Assembly: GCA_039193195.1 (NCBI GenBank)
Contig: JBCCWS010000018.1
Coordinates: 43,493-107,492, forward strand
From: Pseudomonadota bacterium
GTDB taxonomy: Bacteria; Pseudomonadota; Gammaproteobacteria; Steroidobacterales; JBCBZW01
Reading direction: 5' to 3'
Length of the DNA stretch: 64,000 bases
Positions 24,395 through 33,766 of the stretch are shown here, piece after piece; positions within the stretch are counted from its first letter, which is position 1, and every line of letters starts with the position of its first letter. The position numbers were made by a program, and so were the translations under genes. The notes under the pieces were generated by a model, which worked only from the letters and a program-made list of their open reading frames with translations, was not told where the DNA came from and did no database searches.

Positions 24395-25699
24395 CTAGGA
24401 GGCATCACGCTGCAGCAATTGCGGGTCCGATGCGGTATCTCGCGCGGAGGTGTCCAGATCCTCAACCGTTTCAAACTCACCGTCACCGAACCAGGCAATA
24501 TCGTCGGTAACCGCCTCGCCGAAGGTACGGCCACGAAACAGCGTCTGCACCAGCACCTCATAGCAAGCTGGGATGCTCAGCAGGAAGGGCAGTGGATCGC
24601 TCGCTGACCACATCACATCGCGAGCACGCAGCAGGTGGCTCAAGTTGGAACGGAAGCGTCGCGGCGATAGTACGCTCGTACAGGTTTTCGAGAGCGTCGT
24701 ATAAAACTGCTGCTGCAAGTCCTGATCGGAGAAGGCCGCGGGCAGATCTTCGCCAGGCCTTAGCACCTGAGCAGCCACGTAGTCCGCGCGCAAAAAGTGA
24801 ACGCCACTAGTGAGTCGAGGATTGCATTCGATGGCCCAAGCGCGGCCGCGATCGACGATGAAGTCAAAGGATATAAAACCGCTGTAGCGAGCCTCGCGCA
24901 CGAACCGCTCGACCCAGTCGGTGACACAGGGCAGCTCCACGATGCGCTCAAAGCAGACCGCTGAGGTGCGAGTGATGACCTTGCCGCGGTAAATCACCGT
25001 GGACCGGATCTCACCCTTGTGGGCGACAGAGAAGGTACTCACGTGATCGCCCGCAATGAAGCGTTGCGCCACGTGCTCGCCAGGGCGGGTGGGCTGAGGC
25101 AGTTCAGCGCCCTGCTCCAGAATTTGCATACCGATGCCAGAGCAAGAATGGGTGGGCTTCACAACGAATGGCCCAGTTCGCGCGAGTCGCTCCGCTCTCG
25201 GGTCGTGCAGCCGATAGGTGTCAGGCACATCGAGTCCGCAGCTCGCCGCTTTGCAAGCGAAGCTGAGCTTGTCGTGCAGCGACATTAGCGTAGCGGCATC
25301 TGGCGAGAACACCCGCACGCCCAAGGGTAAGCGCGGCGCGATCGACATCACGTACATTGCCTCTTCGGAGATGGGCAGCACGAGATTGACTTGCTCCTGC
25401 TCAATGATGTCGAGCAGCTCGTCCTGATAGCGGCGCCGATCCCGATTGGGCGCCATCACCCGGTAGGTTCGAGCGACGGCCCGAGACAGGCGGCAAATCG
25501 GCATGCGAAAGGGCTCAGCGACAATCACACGGCAGCCTGCATTAGCCAAACTGCGCGCCATTGCTACAGCCTTGGGTAGGCGCCCTAGGGTCAGCAGTAC
25601 GGTGGTATCGGCGCCGACCGCACGAGGCCCTACCGCCACCGCTCTTGGTGCAGCCCTCTGTCCGGCGTGAGCAACTTTGAACTGGGGAAGGATAGGCAC
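24395..25699 (-). CDS. ATP-grasp ligase between two repeat-tailed proteins
   Basis: 434 residues, GTG start at 25697-25699. Residues 31-160 form a pre-ATP-grasp Rossmann-like domain (TTVLLTLGRLPKAVAMARSL). The ATP-grasp domain follows, with Lys181 (FVVKPTHSCSG), the metal-binding strand FISFDFIVD (275-283) and the signature Glu291-Asn293-Arg295 (AIECNPRLTSG). The C-terminal about 120 residues are helical. The overall pattern is CarB/PylC-like and not RimK-like. Such enzymes activate a carboxylate as acyl phosphate and join it to an amine, thiol or alcohol. No partner biosynthetic gene other than the flanking repeat proteins is nearby: 230 bp to protein B, 217 bp from protein A. The substrate is unknown. 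Confidence 0.82.
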   Translation of the reverse strand: MPILPQFKVAHAGQRAAPRAVAVGPRAVGADTTVLLTLGRLPKAVAMARSLANAGCRVIVAEPFRMPICRLSRAVARTYRVMAPNRDRRRYQDELLDIIEQEQVNLVLPISEEAMYVMSIAPRLPLGVRVFSPDAATLMSLHDKLSFACKAASCGLDVPDTYRLHDPRAERLARTGPFVVKPTHSCSGIGMQILEQGAELPQPTRPGEHVAQRFIAGDHVSTFSVAHKGEIRSTVIYRGKVITRTSAVCFERIVELPCVTDWVERFVREARYSGFISFDFIVDRGRAWAIECNPRLTSGVHFLRADYVAAQVLRPGEDLPAAFSDQDLQQQFYTTLSKTCTSVLSPRRFRSNLSHLLRARDVMWSASDPLPFLLSIPACYEVLVQTLFRGRTFGEAVTDDIAWFGDGEFETVEDLDTSARDTASDPQLLQRDAS

Positions 25700-25916
25700 G
25701 GCGCAGGTCTGTCCTTAGATCACCGGCATCGTGTGGACGGCTGGCTCAGGCAGCATGCTTCGCCGTCGATCTGCCGAACCGTGAGCACCAGGTGCGGCTG
25801 TTCGGGGGGCGGCCGGGACGCACCGCAGTGCGTCCCCAGACGATGGCCCCACCGCGCTTCCACGCTCGTTGCCCCTGCCCTGGACAGTGCCGAGGCGACG
25901 AGATATCAGTGGCCGC

Positions 25917-26516
25917 TTAGCGGTGAATCAGCCGCGGAATACCGAAGCTCCAGTTGTACTTGCGCTGAATCCGCGGAATACCGAAGCTCCAGTTGTACTT
26001 GCGCTGTAGGCGCGCGACCCCAAAACTCCAGTTGTACTTGCGCTGCAGGCGCGGAATACCAAAGCTCCAGTTGTACTTGCGCTGAATCCGCGGAAATCCC
26101 CAGCGAGTGATATCGGGACGCTTCAGCTCCCCGCCCCAGAACGTCGCCACCTGCGTGCGCTTGGTCAACAGGTTCAGGGCTAGCGCCTCGGAAAACGGCG
26201 TGTAGCGCGAGTTCGCAGCGCGACGCTCGCTCGGCAGTGCCAGTGGTACCGGGCCGAACTCGTCGAGCACGGCCTTGACCACCACGCCATTACCGAAGGC
26301 GGCACTCGCGGTGACCACTGACTTTCCTCCTGCGACCGAAGCGGCGTACGCGGCCGCATCACTGGCATCGAGGCCCGCACCGGTGAGCACAGCCATCGCA
26401 TCACCGCCGGACGATGGCGTGATCACGTTCATCGTGGCACCGGGGTTGGTGCTGCTGAGCTTCTGCGCAGCATCGTGGGCTTGCTGCTCTGTTTCGTACA
26501 AACGTGCGATCGGCAT
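25917..26516 (-). CDS. Repeat-tailed small protein A, candidate modified-peptide precursor
   Basis: 199 residues, ATG at 26514-26516 preceded by GCGGAGAACGC, nearly the same ribosome site as protein B. Residues 1-95 (MPIARLYETEQQAHDAAQKL ... VLDEFGPV) are about half identical by eye to protein B. The linker SRYTPFSEALALNLLTKRT and LKRPDITRW is conserved, followed by four full 13-residue repeats and the partial ending GIPRLIHR. The first 95 residues resemble the YflT/GSP17M domain (segments AMAVLTGAGLDASDAAAYAASVAGGKSVV). There is no signal peptide. It is the first gene in transcription order of the three-gene set with the ATP-grasp enzyme. Confidence 0.75.
   Translation of the reverse strand: MPIARLYETEQQAHDAAQKLSSTNPGATMNVITPSSGGDAMAVLTGAGLDASDAAAYAASVAGGKSVVTASAAFGNGVVVKAVLDEFGPVPLALPSERRAANSRYTPFSEALALNLLTKRTQVATFWGGELKRPDITRWGFPRIQRKYNWSFGIPRLQRKYNWSFGVARLQRKYNWSFGIPRIQRKYNWSFGIPRLIHR
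25944..26099 (-). repeat. Four tandem 39-bp coding repeats (13-residue units), protein A
   Basis: Units in order: GFPRIQRKYNWSF, GIPRLQRKYNWSF, GVARLQRKYNWSF, GIPRIQRKYNWSF, then partial GIPRLIHR. As in protein B, the third unit carries Val-Ala in place of Ile-Pro. The DNA of the units is nearly identical to that of protein B, about 2.2 kb away. Confidence 0.95.
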
Positions 26517-26819
26517 ATGCGTTCTCCGCGTGTTCCGTTGTTGATTGCCGCGAAGGCCCAGCGCCTCCGACGTGCCGCAGCGAGGTATTCGATCATAGTA
26601 TCCTGTTAGAGGCAGCAGGCATCGCGAAGCTCAAATTATGTCGGAGTTGGCGCGAATCGCGTCACCCGTTTGGCTCTATACCGTTGATCTATCACCTGAG
26701 GGCACGCTTCGCCGGCACCATGAGGTTGCTCATCAACTCAGGGAACGCGACATCTTTAGAGCCCCGGTTCGCCCCCTGGTCGGCATGTCACTTTTCGCCT
26801 CGCAAGGGAGTCTTCCGGC
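26517..26819. other. Intergenic region, no gene seen
   Basis: About 300 bp between the divergent repeat-protein A gene and the GST gene. It contains short frames with no recognisable content. An AAGGGAG ribosome site for the GST lies at its right end (about 26804-26810). Confidence 0.45.
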
Positions 26820-27497
26820 TTGCTCACCCTGCATCACCTTGAGTATTCCCAGTCCTTTCGAATCCTGTGGCTTCTTGAGGCAATAGGCGCGACCTACGAG
26901 CTGATCACCTATGAGCGAGACCCCAAGAACCTGCTCGCGCCGCCGGCTTACAAAGACCTCTCGCCCCTCGGCACGGCACCGGTGATCACCGAGGGTGATC
27001 TCGTGCTCGCCGAGACCAACGCGATCATCGACTACCTGCTCGACCGACACCCGAACGACGAACTGCGCCCCGCAGCCGACGCGCCCCACCGCACCCGCCA
27101 CCTGTTCTGGTACCACACAGCACAAGGCTCCCTAACACCGCTGATGATGATCGAGACCTTCTTCACCTTCATCAGGCAGCGCGTGCCGCTGTTCTTGAAG
27201 CCGCTGGTAGTACTGGTGCTGAACCGCGCAGTGGATGGGTTCCTAAGGCCTCGCCTGGAGCTAATCTTGCAGAAGGCCGAGCAAGACCTACAGGAAGCCG
27301 CGTGGTTTGGCGGACCCAGCTTGAGCGCAGCGGACATCGTTATGAGCTACGCCATGGAGTCCGCAAAGGTGCGAGGTCATCTCACGGAGGCCTATCCGAG
27401 TTGCCGAGACTGGTTGGAGCGAATCCAGGCGGAAGCGAGCTTTCAGGCCGCTAGGGCGAAGGTCGGTAACGCCCAGATGGTGGTAGTGAGCACCTAG
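26820..27497 (+). CDS. Glutathione S-transferase family protein
   Basis: 225 residues, TTG start with AAGGGAG about 9 bp upstream. N-terminal thioredoxin-fold domain: LTLHHLEYSQSFRILWLLEAIGATYEL with Ser10/Ser12 near the usual catalytic position, the cis-Pro segment GTAPVITEGD, and the glutathione-binding LAETNAIIDYLLDRH (the E-S/T-x-A pattern). The C-terminal helical domain follows, ending WFGGPSLSAADIVMSYAMESAKVRG with the N-capping Ser-x-x-Asp. Likely a cytoplasmic enzyme conjugating glutathione to electrophiles or peroxides; the substrate is unknown. It stands alone in the accessory region. Confidence 0.88.
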   Translation: MLTLHHLEYSQSFRILWLLEAIGATYELITYERDPKNLLAPPAYKDLSPLGTAPVITEGDLVLAETNAIIDYLLDRHPNDELRPAADAPHRTRHLFWYHTAQGSLTPLMMIETFFTFIRQRVPLFLKPLVVLVLNRAVDGFLRPRLELILQKAEQDLQEAAWFGGPSLSAADIVMSYAMESAKVRGHLTEAYPSCRDWLERIQAEASFQAARAKVGNAQMVVVST

Positions 27498-27746
27498 TGG
27501 GCCGCTTGGTAAATAAGATAACGCTCAGTCTGCGTAGGGGCAGCGCCAGCAAGGCGCGTCGCGCAGCCAGTGGCATCGCCATTGGCAAGCGATGCAACGC
27601 CGCGGACGCTGCCCCTGGGCAGACCCGAAGGGCGAGTTGGTTCTCAGTATCGCGCCGGTCGCAGGACTATGGTTCTGTCTAATCGGGTGGTCCGGTAGCG
27701 GCTTGCGCGCCGAGTGCCCTGCTCCGACCAGAGGACCAACCCCCCG

Positions 27747-28230
27747 ATGAGCGCTGAAGTCTCCCCAACCGCGGATACACCGGCAGAGTGCGAGCACGCT
27801 CGCCTGCTCGCAGGCGAATACGATCTGGCCGGCGGAGCAGTTCCAGCTCGCCTTACACGAAGCGCCGCAGGAGGCCACTGCATGCAGCGCTCGATCTTTG
27901 CCTTCTGCATGGCGAGCGCCCCGTCGACGCTATCGAGTCGCTAACCACTGCAGCACAGCTCGACCCCGGTGCCACCGAGTGCCTGCAACACCTAGCGCTC
28001 GCCCACCTTGCCACAGGCGAGATCAACAAGGCGGCAGGGGCGCGGGCGGTTATGCGCGGGTCACGGAGTAGTTACCCCACGACCTCATCGACATCGGGCT
28101 CGTCGCGACGCTGTTTCCGCACGCCATCATCGTGCACCATCGGCGGGATCCGCGCGACACCTGCCTCTCGTGCTATTTCCAAAACTTCAATGCTAGTTAC
28201 CCCAACTGGTGCGTGGAGTGGGACTGTCCC
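27747..28230 (+). pseudogene. Decayed TPR-sulfotransferase gene
   Basis: Fragments in at least three frames. ATG 27747 opens MSAEVSPTADTPAECEHARLLAGEYDLA. A shifted frame continues AEQFQLALHEAPQEATA, and another gives AALDLCLLHGERPVDAIESL ... CLQHLALAHLATGEINKAAG, which are TPR helices. After a large internal gap, 28081-28210 reads DLIDIGLVATLFPHAIIVHH, then RRDPRDTCLSCYFQNFNASY. The H-x-x-R-D-P-x-D-x-x-x-S segment is the PAPS-binding signature of tetratricopeptide sulfotransferases. The middle and C-terminus of the enzyme are gone. Confidence 0.72.
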
Positions 28231-28424
28231 GCAGCGACTATTGCCCAACGCCCGAGGCAAGCGCGGCGAAATCGAGAGGGGCCGGGCATTCGGGCCCGCT
28301 TCCCCTCCAGTGGTTTTCGGCAGTGGCGCACTCGGGCGCGGCTTCTAAATCGATCGTCGGTGCCAATAGGCACCGGAGAATACTCTTTTCGTTAGCCATC
28401 GAATTCCCCTGTTATTCGCTCTTC

Positions 28425-29339
28425 TCAATCTCTTCCGCAGACATATCCAACGCTTCTGCCGCCGGCTAGTTGCGCAGGTTTGCATACTGGACTAGCTGTT
28501 GGCCATTCATTACAAACAGACATTGACTGATAACTGATGTTCACGATCGGGCTTGGCGTATTGCTGAATGGACGCATACCTCTCTGCTCGCGCTCTCTCG
28601 CAATTTCATTGTAGAGACGATGAAACTCTTCGCAGACATACGCTTTGCGTGCCGGCGCAAAGGCGACGACTTGACTTGCTAGGTCGTTTAGAAAGCTGAT
28701 TGCTAGCTCATCCCCGCGAGCAAGTGCGACCATTGCCCATGCAACGGATTGATCCAAGTGCGGGCTATTCACATCTAGTTGTTTGGACATCTTCTTAGCG
28801 GCACCGGCTTCTGTAAGAGAGCCGGTGGCCATGTGATACTGCATTTGCGCAATAGCAACTAATGCGGCCGTGGACCCAAAAATCGCAGCCTCTGTAAATA
28901 TCTCTTTACTGGTGGCGGGATCATTCCAGGAGTACTTTGTCCCAAGCCAATCGGCTGCTATTACATCTCCGTAAGCAACCAGCGCCTCAAGTAGATCATT
29001 GTCATAGGTTAGGTAAGCCGGCTGATCGTTAGGTAGATCTATCCATCCATTGCGCTTACGTACAACAGCAGACTCTTCTTGCAGGGCAGCAAACTCGTCG
29101 CTGCTTACTTCCACGACATCCGAAGTGACTGGCGAAATTTCGATGATCTGATCGTCGTCTGCAGCAGAGTTCGCTACAAGGGCATTGTCGCGGGGGCTCA
29201 CGGCTACGTCCTGGGCTGGCGCAGTAGCAGTGATCCGCTCATGAGCGATCGAGGCTCCGTTGAGTGCTTTCGCCAGCAGAAACGCGAATCCAATAGATGG
29301 TACTAGCAGAACTAAACTGGATTTAGCTATCAGTTTCAT
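28425..29339 (-). CDS. Orphan secreted/anchored helical protein, lower GC
   Basis: 304 residues with an N-terminal hydrophobic segment (LIAKSSLVLLVPSIGFAFLLAKAL), a signal anchor or signal peptide. The middle is acidic and disordered. The rest is helical with Sel1-like spacing (NDPATSKEIFTEAAIFGSTAALVAIAQMQY, then AWAMVALARGDELAISFLNDL). Four cysteines lie toward the C-terminus. I do not recognise the family. Codon use is visibly less GC-rich than the neighbours (many AT-ending codons), suggesting horizontal acquisition. It lies between two pseudogenes, a sulfotransferase remnant and an integrase remnant. Confidence 0.65.
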   Translation of the reverse strand: MKLIAKSSLVLLVPSIGFAFLLAKALNGASIAHERITATAPAQDVAVSPRDNALVANSAADDDQIIEISPVTSDVVEVSSDEFAALQEESAVVRKRNGWIDLPNDQPAYLTYDNDLLEALVAYGDVIAADWLGTKYSWNDPATSKEIFTEAAIFGSTAALVAIAQMQYHMATGSLTEAGAAKKMSKQLDVNSPHLDQSVAWAMVALARGDELAISFLNDLASQVVAFAPARKAYVCEEFHRLYNEIAREREQRGMRPFSNTPSPIVNISYQSMSVCNEWPTASPVCKPAQLAGGRSVGYVCGRD

Positions 29340-29446
29340 TGACCCTCCCCTGCACGGCGAATCTATCGATTGATTTCGTGCCGTCTACTGAATCCGAATA
29401 TCAGCGAATTCGATAAGTGCTGAATAGTATACGCGGTGCACAAACC

Positions 29447-29945
29447 TTATGAGTCCCTCCACATACGCTGCATGATTGCATGCTTCTCAGGTCCCATCGC
29501 ACTGGCGTAGATAGCTGTTGTCTCAAGGCTGGCATGCCCGAGGAGCTGCTGCAGGACACTGAGCGGTACACCGGCGGTTACAGCGGCTACGCCATAGCCA
29601 TGCCGAAGGCCTTGCCGCCAAGGCGTGCGGTCCCTCTAGCGTCGCTACCGCCGTCACCTCTCTTGGCCCGCCGCGCTGCCGTTGGCAGCAACCAATCCCG
29701 TATCCGGCTCTGGTGCTTGAGCCAACGCCGATCCCGAAACCCATGCACGAGTTACCCCTTCGCGGCGCCTCTTCGCGCTCATCGATGACGATTTGCTCAG
29801 CTGCGATATCGGCGGGCTCTGGAGTGAGCGCTAAGGTTTCAACCGGCCGGCACCTTGTACGGGCTACCACTTCGCCGAAGGTGCGAACCTCCCGAGGCCC
29901 CCTGCTGTAGCTCTTCCCTTTTGGGACACGGTTAGCGAACTGCAC
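29447..29945 (-). pseudogene. Decayed tyrosine integrase
   Basis: On the minus strand the C-terminal segment reads HGYGVAAVTAGVPLSVLQQL, then LGHASLETTAIYASAMGPEK, ending at the TAA at 29447-29449. This is the conserved end of tyrosine recombinases, with the catalytic H..LGH and Tyr visible. Upstream, in a different frame, ETLALTPEPADIAAEQIVI is the region after the first catalytic Arg. Stops and frameshifts lie between and the N-terminal domain is absent, so it is inactive. It points away from the tRNA-Ser located about 430 bp upstream. Confidence 0.75.
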
Positions 29946-30378
29946 TCGGCAGCGCGTTCGTGGTACTTGCGCAGAACCGGCCCAACCGATGGGGCGTCAT
30001 CGGGGCAACGAAGCCCATCGTCGATGGCCCGGCATCGAAGCCAAGCTGGCCTGGAGTACTCTGGCTCGAAGACGGCGGGCTCTAGCTCGATGCCCATGGC
30101 ACCGACGCCGCAAGGGTAGAACCCTGGGTCCAAAGAGAACGGTACTTTAGCCAAGGAATAAAAACTGGCCACTGACGACGCGAAGCTCATTCCGAGCGCT
30201 TCCCTACGACGCCCTTGAGACCACCGGAAGCGGGAAGAACGCGATTGTCTTCAAGGCACCCTTCCGCGGCGCCCGATCGCGCCACCTGGAGGACGTTCCC
30301 GCACTCGCCATATTGGTGCAGATGATGCAATCGGTGCAGGGTTGTTATGATCAACGAATTTGGCGTAACCCATTGATT
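29946..30378. other. Intergenic region between integrase remnant and tRNA-Ser, no gene seen
   Basis: About 430 bp with only short frames on both strands. It could hold the missing N-terminal part of the integrase in eroded form, but I cannot recognise it. No copy of the tRNA 3' end (an att duplication) was found in this stretch. Confidence 0.4.
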
Positions 30379-30468
30379 TGGCGGAGGGGGTGGGATTCGA
30401 ACCCACGAAGGGAGTTACCCCTTGCTGGTTTTCAAGACCAGTGCATTCAACCGCTCTGCCACCCCTCC
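30379..30468 (-). tRNA. tRNA-Ser (anticodon UGA)
   Basis: 90 nt on the minus strand. It has a 7-bp acceptor stem GGAGGGG/CCCCTCC, discriminator G and an encoded CCA end; an anticodon stem-loop CTGGT-CTTGAAA-ACCAG giving anticodon UGA; a long class II variable arm (CAAGGGGTAACTCCCTT); and a T-arm with GGTTCGAATCC. It lies upstream of the integrase remnant, consistent with use as an integration site. Confidence 0.95.
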
Positions 30469-30712
30469 GTCGAGCGTCGAGCCGAGCGCGAATTGTCGCG
30501 ACCCTCGCGCCCCAACGCAACTACCCAGGTGGCTGACCCGACGGGGATTTTCCAGCACTCGGGCGTGCACAGTGGTTCTACGCACACCGCTCACGTTCTC
30601 GCTGAGGGCATTTTGACCAGAACTGTAGGTCGCCTGTAGAGGCGGGAACACCGGCGGTCGTGGTAATGTCCAAGGGTCTAGCTAATCACTCACCGCTAGG
30701 AGGTGAACACCG

Positions 30713-31390
30713 ATGGCCGAACTTCGGCACGCCACTTCAACGGCATCCATTCCGAGCGAGAGCGCCCTCGCCACTAACAAGGTGCTCCGCAACACCTATT
30801 GGCTGCTGGCACTGACGCTGCTGTGCACGTCCGGCTGCGCCTTCATCGCCGCTAGCATCGGGGCTCCCTACCTCGGGCCCTGGGTCACGCTGATCGGCTA
30901 CTTCGTGTTGCTGTTCGCCACCTCGAAGACGTCCGAGAGCCCGCTCGGCCTAGTCTTTATCTTCCTCCTGACAGGCTTTATGGGCTTCACACTTGGGCCC
31001 TTGTTAGGCGCCATGGCGCGCGTCCCGGGCGGTAGCGAGATGATTATGACCGCCTTCGGCGTTACCGGCGTCTCGTTCCTAGGCTTGAGCGCCTACGCAA
31101 TCACGTCGCGCCGCGACTTCAGCTTCATGCGCGGCTTCTTGACGGTCGGCATCCTCGGCGCCTTCTTGCTAGGGCTGGTGGCGATGATCTTCCACCTGAG
31201 CACGCTGTCGCTGGTCGTCTCCTCCGCCTTCCTGCTGCTCTCGGCAGGGCTGATCCTGTATCAGACCGGTGAGATCATCAACGGCGGTGAGCGTAACTAC
31301 ATCCTTGCGACGATCACGCTGTGGGTGTCGATCTACAACATGTTCATGTCCTTACTGCACCTGCTGATGGCATTCAGCGGCGAGGACTAG
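30713..31390 (+). CDS. Bax inhibitor-1/YccA family membrane protein
   Basis: 225 residues with seven hydrophobic segments. Typical features are NKVLRNTYWLLALTLLCTS at the start, the Gly-rich GFTLGPLLG, and the C-terminal pattern YILATITLWVSIYNMFMSLLHLL with an acidic Asp at the very end. Members modulate inner-membrane protease FtsH (YccA) or act as pH-gated calcium leaks. A consensus AGGAGGT ribosome site lies at 30698-30704, 8 bp before the ATG. It is monocistronic, ended by a strong terminator. Confidence 0.93.
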   Translation: MAELRHATSTASIPSESALATNKVLRNTYWLLALTLLCTSGCAFIAASIGAPYLGPWVTLIGYFVLLFATSKTSESPLGLVFIFLLTGFMGFTLGPLLGAMARVPGGSEMIMTAFGVTGVSFLGLSAYAITSRRDFSFMRGFLTVGILGAFLLGLVAMIFHLSTLSLVVSSAFLLLSAGLILYQTGEIINGGERNYILATITLWVSIYNMFMSLLHLLMAFSGED

Positions 31391-31425
31391 GCAGCTCTGG
31401 CCTCGAGCCCGAGCGCCAACAAAGC

Positions 31426-31460
31426 AAAGCGCCGGTGGACCGATCCACCGGCGCTTTTTT
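31426..31460 (+). terminator. Rho-independent terminator after the BI-1 gene
   Basis: Perfect 14-bp stem AAAGCGCCGGTGGA / TCCACCGGCGCTTT with a 4-nt loop, followed by T residues. The A-tract before the stem suggests it may also work for the converging gene on the minus strand. Confidence 0.9.
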
Positions 31461-31508
31461 CTGTACGCAGCCCAGCCTCGGCGCGGGAGCGACGAGGCTG
31501 CGTCCGAC

Positions 31509-32138
31509 CTAGCGCAGGGTCCCGAGCGCGGTGCCGAGCACCGTCGCGGAGACCTGATCACCAGGCACTAGGCCGAGTTCGTCGGCACCGCAGTCCCAGC
31601 GGCCATCCTGTGTCAACGGAATGCGCAGGCGCACGCCCTGTGTTTCGTTCACACAGCGCACCACCGCCCCCACCGCCAAGCCCGTGGCGCTGCCCATGAA
31701 CTCGTCTGTCGCGGCGACACCGCGCACGGACAACGCGATCTGGTCACCGCCCGCGACCATCAACCCCAACCTCTCGCAGTCCCATGCCTCCTGAAGCCCG
31801 GGACCAGGCAGCGCCCTGCCTACCGTTTGAGGCACGGTAAAGTTACGACACGACGCGGCCACCGCGTCGATACCGCCGACCGTCCCTTGCACCGTGGCGC
31901 CACCAAACATGTACGCACCACCGGCAAAGCCGATGTCATGCGCATCGAGGGGGCGTGCGTCAACGCCGCAGAACGCGACGCTCATCGCCGTAGCCAACCC
32001 GGCAGCGACTGAACTTGTCGGGAGTCGGCGAAAAGTCGTACGTCGGAGTCGGGGGCCGTAAGCCCCTCGGCCATTGGTGCGCTGGTGCTTCACGTTCGAT
32101 CCTTGAAGTGTAAAAACGAACACGTGGCGCGTAAGCAT
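31509..32138 (-). CDS. Secreted protein with two tandem cysteine-containing domains
   Basis: Up to 209 residues; the true start is uncertain (GTG 32093 is likely). A signal-like stretch TSSVAAGLATAMSVAFCGVDA precedes the mature chain. The mature part consists of two similar halves: C-RNFTVPQTV ... WDCERLGLMVAGGDQIALSVRGVA and C-VNETQGVRLRIPL ... WDCGADELGLVPGDQVSATVLGTA. Each has the order Cys-x-Asn-x-Thr ... Trp-Asp-Cys ... Gly-Leu ... Gly-Asp-Gln ... Gly-x-Ala, implying a duplicated beta domain with one disulfide each. I have no functional assignment. It converges on the BI-1 gene. Confidence 0.62.
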   Translation of the reverse strand: MLTRHVFVFTLQGSNVKHQRTNGRGAYGPRLRRTTFRRLPTSSVAAGLATAMSVAFCGVDARPLDAHDIGFAGGAYMFGGATVQGTVGGIDAVAASCRNFTVPQTVGRALPGPGLQEAWDCERLGLMVAGGDQIALSVRGVAATDEFMGSATGLAVGAVVRCVNETQGVRLRIPLTQDGRWDCGADELGLVPGDQVSATVLGTALGTLR

Positions 32139-32434
32139 AGCGCCGACCGCCGACCGCGTACGGCACTTTCACTGCCATGCTTCCGGGATTCGGCACCGTC
32201 GGTCGCACCGTGAGGAATCGTGTAGTCCTTACTGGGTGCTGCCGCCTCTTCTCGTGCGTTCGTGGCGGGCGACGGCGTGCCGCGGCTGCTTCGAGCTTGT
32301 TCGAGGCCGCGTGGAGTCGATCTACCGACAGACGCAGTCTTGCTGCATAAAGGAGTAGCGCTGGTCCACGCGACCGAGGTTTGGCGGTACCGCGCGCAAC
32401 GCGGAGGCGCCAGTCAACCAGCGGTGCCGTCCAC
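32139..32434. other. Intergenic region downstream of serS, no gene seen
   Basis: About 300 bp between the secreted two-domain protein and the serS stop. An overlapping 182-residue minus-strand frame (31960-32508) is basic and lacks domain character, so I do not call it. No clear terminator hairpin is seen. Confidence 0.4.

Positions 32435-33766
<1,332 letters not shown>

Noticed and set aside
23544..26099. 39-bp direct repeats as a possible CRISPR array
   Set aside because: The repeats are contiguous, without unique spacers, are multiples of three, and are in frame within two protein genes. No cas genes are present.
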